A stretch of DNA of 14,581 nucleotides from Cylindrobasidium torrendii FP15055 ss-10. Taxonomy: Eukaryota > Basidiomycota > Agaricomycetes > Agaricales > Physalacriaceae. The translations under genes and the position numbers were made by a program. Where the stretch lies: contig KN880862.1 of NCBI GenBank assembly GCA_000934385.1, forward strand, positions 1-14,581, read 5' to 3'. A model generated the notes under the pieces. That model saw only the letters and a program-made list of their open reading frames with translations, searched no databases and was not told where the DNA came from. Below are positions 10,112 to 14,581 of the stretch, piece by piece. Numbering within the stretch: position 1 is the stretch's first letter; the number at the start of each line of letters is the position of its first letter.

Positions 10112-11777
10112 CTATTCTACAGCTTTATCCTTTGGTATCAATGTACCGAGTCCAATGCTGACCAGCAACAACGTAGACATGACAATGTACACCAAGAACC
10201 CTCCAGCGAGATCCCTCTCAATCGTTGCAGAGAACATTGCAGAGCAAAGCCAGGGGGATAGACCACGAATTCCTGAGCCAGCCATCTGCATAAGCCCGTT
10301 TGTAGCCCCGAGAGCACTACTGCTCGTGACATTCTGTACCACCGCAACTTGTATCGCACCTATCGCGGCGTAAATTGCTACAGTTGCCGCCAAATGAATG
10401 GCAATAAGTGCCCAGACAAGGGGAGTAACATGTCCTGCATGGCGTGCGACAGTGCTCTGCGCCGCGAACGCCAACGAACCGACGAACATAGAAACCATGC
10501 TCCCTATATACACGCGACGCGGACCAAAGCGACGAAGGACCCGTCCGAGGAATAGGACTTGTAGTGAGGAGTTAATGAAGCCGTAAGTGGCAAGAATAGC
10601 CCCAATTTTGTCCGGAGAGAAACCGAGGCCGCCTAGTGGGATGCTGGTGGACCACATCAGTGGCATGAGAACGGTGAAGCCCATGCCAACAAAGGAGCAG
10701 GCGCAGTTGTTGATTATACAGCTTATGACACCAGGGTTGAGAACTTCCCATACTGTTGGCGGTGCCGTGACTGCGTGCTCATTCGGCGACGAGGATGAAG
10801 TGGTTACATCGACACCGTCCAGAAGTCCGGTCCGCTCAGTGGGTAAGTTGTTTATTTTTCCAGATCGAACTTTCAATGTAGGATGTGTCTATAGTGCGAG
10901 ATAAGTTGTGGGACTAACCATGAGGAAAAGGAAGTTTACCTCTTTCAAGCTTACTGTGGCAGAAAGGAAGATGATAAACGCGAAAATGGCGGCGGTTCCA
11001 CAGGGTAGGAGGTAAGGATAGTCATGTAGCACAGACAACTTGCCTAAACTGTCCGGCCAGCGTTTCGCAGGATCAGCAAGGAGTCCTCCCATCACAGGTC
11101 TGAGAGGTGTAAGCAACTGTACGTACGCAAGGATGCAGGCCCTTACCCGACAGCATTACCCAGTCCCCAAACGAGTGGCATGACGGCGAAGGCATCGCCA
11201 ATGTTGGTCGAGTCCGAAAGCTGGGGCATCTTCAGCATTTCAGCAACGTTTGTAAATGAGCTATGTACCTCTGCTACAATCGTTTTTGCTACGCCTAGCC
11301 GGATAACTTGTGAGCAAGAAGTAAACCCATAGAAATAGCAAGAGCATACCTAGATTACCATTAAATACTCCTTGCATGGCACGCAGAAAGACGAGAAGCC
11401 AGAAGTTGGATGTGAGACCAAAGAACAGCATCGCGAATGCCAGTCCGAGCGGGCCAAGAAGCAACACTGGCCTCCGACCATATACATCAGATGCGCGCCC
11501 CCAATGATATACTGTGAGGCATTCTGCGGCAAAGAAGACGGAGCCCTAGGAAGGTGAGTATATATGCAGTAAATATTCCAGTAGTGAGGCGCACTATAAT
11601 GCCCGAATAGTATCCCGTCTTAGCATCGTCTCCTTCAGTGATCCCTGTTTTGCGCACGAACTCGGGAAGGAAAGGATAGATGACCGTTCCAGTAATGGGT
11701 TCCGCCAGTTGAATGGCATACACAATTGTGAGCTGCCACCATGGTAAAGGCGACCGTTTTGCGACCTGGCCAGTCAT
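10112..11777 (-). CDS. Major facilitator superfamily transporter, zinc-induced-facilitator-like
   Basis: Spliced model of 471 aa: exons 11777-11595, 11545-11350, 11294-11269, 11220-11147, 11099-10940 and 10888-10112; phases agree throughout. It resembles the fungal and plant ZIF-like group of 12-TM plasma- or vacuolar-membrane antiporters; the substrate is unknown. After a short cytosolic start (KRSPLPWWQL), TM1 carries QLAEPITGTVIYPF. The loop between TM2 and TM3 has MFS motif A (GRASDVYGRRP, near 78-88). GLGNAVGPVMGG near 153-164 fits motif C, typical of proton-driven export; an intron cuts through it. A polar, Ser-rich loop at about 214-262 separates the two six-helix halves, and the second half has the related GRVLRRFGPRR. 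For intron 3, acceptor CAG at 11221-11223 was preferred over a nearby AAG, because it gives 48 nt and the family reading VAE-LSDST. No upstream ATG in frame was found. Confidence 0.9.
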
Positions 11778-12412
11778 CGAAGTAGGAAGCAAGATCTATG
11801 GCGCAGAGTACTGGGTGTATGGTGCAATGATGCGGAAATGAATCGTCCTCGGAAAGCAACAAACTCTCGGGGCTTGCGGCGCTGTCTTACTGCTGTACAC
11901 CTGATGAAATAGCACGAACAATTGACAGTCTCACGAGCCTAGCGCACACTGATAAGTAATCCAAGTCTTGCTCAAGACGCGTTTGAATGTCGATCGCAGA
12001 GCCGATCGCGTCTGACGTTCAATCTTTTCCCATCATGGACATGCCACAACCTAGCCTGCCTAGCCATGCTATAGCTAAGTACAACAAGGAGACACATATG
12101 TCGTCGATGACGCCTTACTCAATGCGTAGACTCTGAATGGCGTCGGTTAATTGCCTGGGGCTCTTGTGGACTGGCTCCCGAACTTGAGGCTTTCGACAAC
12201 CTGTTCCACTCTCTTACGAAATTAGGAGCGAACGGAAAACATTCCATCAATAATGTAGCATTGTTGTCTCATACTACTAGACAGAACTGGCCGTCGTCAC
12301 AAACACACCTGCTCCATTGTAAGTACAAGAAATCCTGATAATGAGTACTCTACAAGGACAGTTTCAATCATCTTTATGTCGATGCATATGCAGCTTCTTC
12401 GGCTTCTTGACC
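11778..12412. other. spacer: transporter promoter side and F-box gene 3' side
   Basis: No gene is supportable in these 635 bases. The side next to the transporter should hold its promoter; a group of inverted repeats lies 185-245 bases before the transporter start (listed separately). An open minus-strand frame just before the transporter ATG reads LLLSEDDS, similar in flavour to the N-termini of related transporters. It is out of frame with the start, has no ATG and no usable intron link, so it was not added. The side next to 12412 is the F-box gene's 3' UTR. Confidence 0.45.
11965..12022. repeat. clustered inverted repeats upstream of the transporter
   Basis: Three dyads lie together. GTCTTG (11965-11970) and CAAGAC (11973-11978) are perfect 6-base arms around CT. 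TTGAATGTC (11983-11991) and GACGTTCAA (12014-12022) are 9-base arms with one mismatch. Inside the latter are two copies of the palindrome CGATCG (11991-11996 and 12003-12008), spaced 12 bases apart. They could be binding sites for dimeric transcription factors; no specific factor is recognised. Confidence 0.4.
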
Positions 12413-14246
12413 CTACTCCTCCGAGATCTCTTCCTCGCTGGATGGCTTGAGCTCGGTAGGGATCTCGAAGTAATCGTCCTCGATGTCCGGGAGCCCCAAC
12501 CCTGCCGATACTGTTCGCTGTTAATGAACAGTTCGCTCAGAAGGGTATCTTGCACTCACCTGTTGACATAAACACTACTTCTACTTGGTCCCGCAAACCT
12601 GCGAGCATTTCGTAAAGGCTCGAACGAACGGCCTCCTCTCGCAATGCAGATATCATGATCACTTGCTCCCACGAGTCGTCTGCCCAGCCCTCGCAGCACA
12701 CGGATACTTTCGAAAGTGTTGTCTTGCGCGACTGTAGAACACTGTCCAACCCATTACCATCGAGATTGAATGGCGGGCGCGTATCCAAATCGTAGTTTCC
12801 TGGGACAAAGATGACATTCAACTCTTTAAGCAATGAACATGCGTCGGCGCGCCCGCTGAGTGTGTTAAAAACACGCGACGGAACGTGGTCACTGTCCACT
12901 GCATCCATCGCTGTGGACGTTCCCAGCAAAAACTCAAATGTGAGGCTTCGGACAGTGGGTAGTAGGCGTAGGATTTCCATCCAGTCATGTCCGTGATCCG
13001 GATGCGTGTTCACAGCAGTGAACGTGGCAGAGTCCAAGTCGATGTTCTGATTGTTTCTGAGAAATTGTAGGATGTGATCGGAAGCTGCAGCAGTCACTGT
13101 CATGTTGTGTATCCGTGGACACGTGATGCAAGGCAGCACCCAATCCATTTCGTCGACGACGAGTGTTGTTAAGCAGTTGAGCACTATATGGTTTGTTGAA
13201 TGCTCGTCATCTACTTGTTCAGCGGATTTGATCAAGTTGAGGTCCTGGATGTTGGTGCATAACGCAAGGAGGGCCATCAAGCCGCCACTATCACCAAAAG
13301 ATGCCTGGATATCGACGTGCGTCAGAGATGCAAAGGGAAAGTTGGGGCTCTGCAGGGGATCAAATCGCAGAAAGAAAGTTTCGGATCCACCGTAGTCCTC
13401 TTGAGCATTCTCAGGTTCTATGGTCTCTGAGTCAATGCGAAGGAGATGGACCTTAGGAATTGATGCATGATTGAAAATCCGCAGTGCACGGGCAATATCA
13501 GCGGTTCGATTCGGCTTGCCTGTCAACGACAGCCAGACTTCCTGCAGCTCATCCAACTGAGTGAGTGAACGCATTTGTTGGAGGCCGCTATCAGTAGTAG
13601 TCATGTGCAGCGCGCGCCAGCGCGCAGATTGACTCGAAAGCAATGGAAGTGGATTGGCTTTTCCATAAAATTTGTTCGTCAGGTCGATGCTTAGCGTCAA
13701 AAGATTCGAAGCCGAACAACGAATGGCGCGTTTCACCAAACTACGCCTATCGAAGAGCCAAGACCACGCAGACGGAAGTGTGAGATTTGCCCACAGGGAT
13801 GGAGTGGCCTCCGCAACCTCTTTCCATCGTTTGCAAACATCTGCGAGTGTCCCTGGTCCGCTCCTGCCTCCATAAATGCTGGCATCACATCCGTTGCAGT
13901 CATCAAGGTAGTAGTCGAATATCTTCAGGAGAATTTCTGTAGGGATGTCATGAACGGCGCCAACGACTGCACGGTGTTCACGGATGCTGTCCGCTATTTT
14001 ATCTCGCTGGGCTCGAAGGCTGGAAAGTATGGTTTCGACGTAGGAAATCTGTTCATCGCATGTTCCCAGTTCGGACTCCAGTGCACCGATGAAGTCCCTG
14101 ATTGAGGAACGAATTGCCTGATCGTCGCAAGCGGCGGGGTTGCGGTTCACCGCTTGGTGAAGGAGATGCGCGTACGGCGAAGGTTTGGACGACAAGGGTA
14201 ACGACAAGGAGCTGCAGCACGGATTTTTGCACGTCTTCGGAATCAT
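12413..14246 (-). CDS. F-box protein with N-terminal coiled coil (Agaricomycete type)
   Basis: Spliced model of 591 aa: exons 14246-12560 and 12501-12413, with one 58-nt intron close to the 3' end. Residues about 52-92 look like a coiled coil (RDFIGALESEL, SLRAQRDKIADSI). An F-box-like motif at about 98-153 follows: VHDIPTEILLKIF, a short insert, then ADVCKRWKEVAEATPSLWANL. The rest is weakly leucine-rich and probably forms the substrate-binding part. F-box proteins link targets to Skp1-cullin ubiquitin ligases; the target here is unknown. The intron was chosen because acceptor CAG at 12502-12504 gives an acidic tail ending in SSEEEISEE, whereas reading through ends a few residues after the donor. 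A nearer acceptor (TTAACAG) gives an implausible basic tail. The start may lie further upstream: an ATG at 14287-14289 is followed directly by a GTGAGT donor. Confidence 0.87.
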
Positions 14247-14581
14247 TCAGGCCGACTTTAGCAGACTATCAGTGCACAACACTCACCATGGTCGTGGTTG
14301 AATTCCAAGTGATGGGCGGCGATCACGGCCCGATGTCCGCGCTACAATCCACTCAAGTGGGCCCTGAGTGGGCCTGGCACAGTGGCACTGTTGCAAGTTG
14401 TCCGACGTCTGTCCAAGTCGTCAGCACGACCTACTCATTAAACGGACCCAATTTTCCCTTTTTCATATTTGTCGAAGATCCCGTTGCAGGACCCCCGTTA
14501 ATAGGCGCGAAGGATTGATCCCAGAAAATTGGATATGGATACTTTTTGTCCAAACCGGGAGCTCCTTTTTGGGACCAGTCC
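14247..14581. other. upstream side of the F-box gene, no gene recognised
   Basis: This 335-base edge region should contain the F-box gene's leader and promoter. It holds an ATG with good context at 14287-14289 (minus) followed by a donor-like GTGAGT. It also has short direct repeats: GTGGGCC at 14357-14363 and 14368-14374 (11 bases apart), and TGGCAC at 14375-14380 and 14383-14388. An imperfect inverted repeat (GTCCAAA at 14548, TTTGGGAC at 14568-14575) with the palindrome GGAGCTCC between its arms lies at the window edge. A plus-strand open frame covers much of the region but has no recognisable product. Confidence 0.45.

Noticed and set aside
14548..14575. Inverted repeat at the right edge as a possible transposon end
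   Set aside because: The arms are short and imperfect, there is no transposase and no target duplication in view, and the window ends six bases later.

Overview
The window looks like nuclear DNA of a filamentous basidiomycete, most likely an Agaricomycete. The reasons are dense, very short GT-AG introns (20 modelled, about 43 to 58 nt, often with a CTNA-type branch point), single-gene transcription units with short spacers, and an F-box protein of the coiled-coil-plus-F-box type that is greatly expanded in mushrooms. I see no plasmid, phage, CRISPR, rRNA or tRNA feature and no convincing transposon.

Layout. 1-587: upstream DNA with no supportable gene. 588-3023 (+): NOP9, a Pumilio-repeat nucleolar protein for 18S rRNA maturation, six exons. 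3024-3456: convergent 3' spacer. 3457-5302 (-): a cytochrome b5/acyl-CoA dehydrogenase fusion, seven exons, ending in the peroxisomal-type tripeptide SRL. 5303-6002: its promoter side and the 3' side of the next gene. 6003-9938 (-): RPAP1/Rba50-type RNA polymerase II assembly factor, three introns crowded at the 5' end, one only 43 nt long and next to a possible 21-nt exon. 10112-11777 (-): a 12-TM major facilitator transporter of the zinc-induced-facilitator-like type, six exons. 11778-12412: spacer with clustered inverted repeats upstream of the transporter. 12413-14246 (-): F-box protein, two exons and possibly a further 5' exon. 14247-14581: its upstream side.

The genes do not form a pathway. 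NOP9 and RPAP1 are housekeeping factors for ribosome and RNA polymerase assembly; the dehydrogenase belongs to fatty or branched acyl-CoA oxidation; the transporter and the F-box protein are accessory. Four of the five are on the minus strand, but each appears to be its own transcription unit. I found no evidence for a new multi-gene system. The points most worth following are the predicted peroxisomal b5-dehydrogenase, with its missing classical catalytic Glu and possible internal electron relay, and several splicing oddities: a skippable 21-nt exon, stop-free 3n introns, and a possible start codon split off by an intron. All exon models were derived by hand from splice motifs, reading phase and family resemblance.
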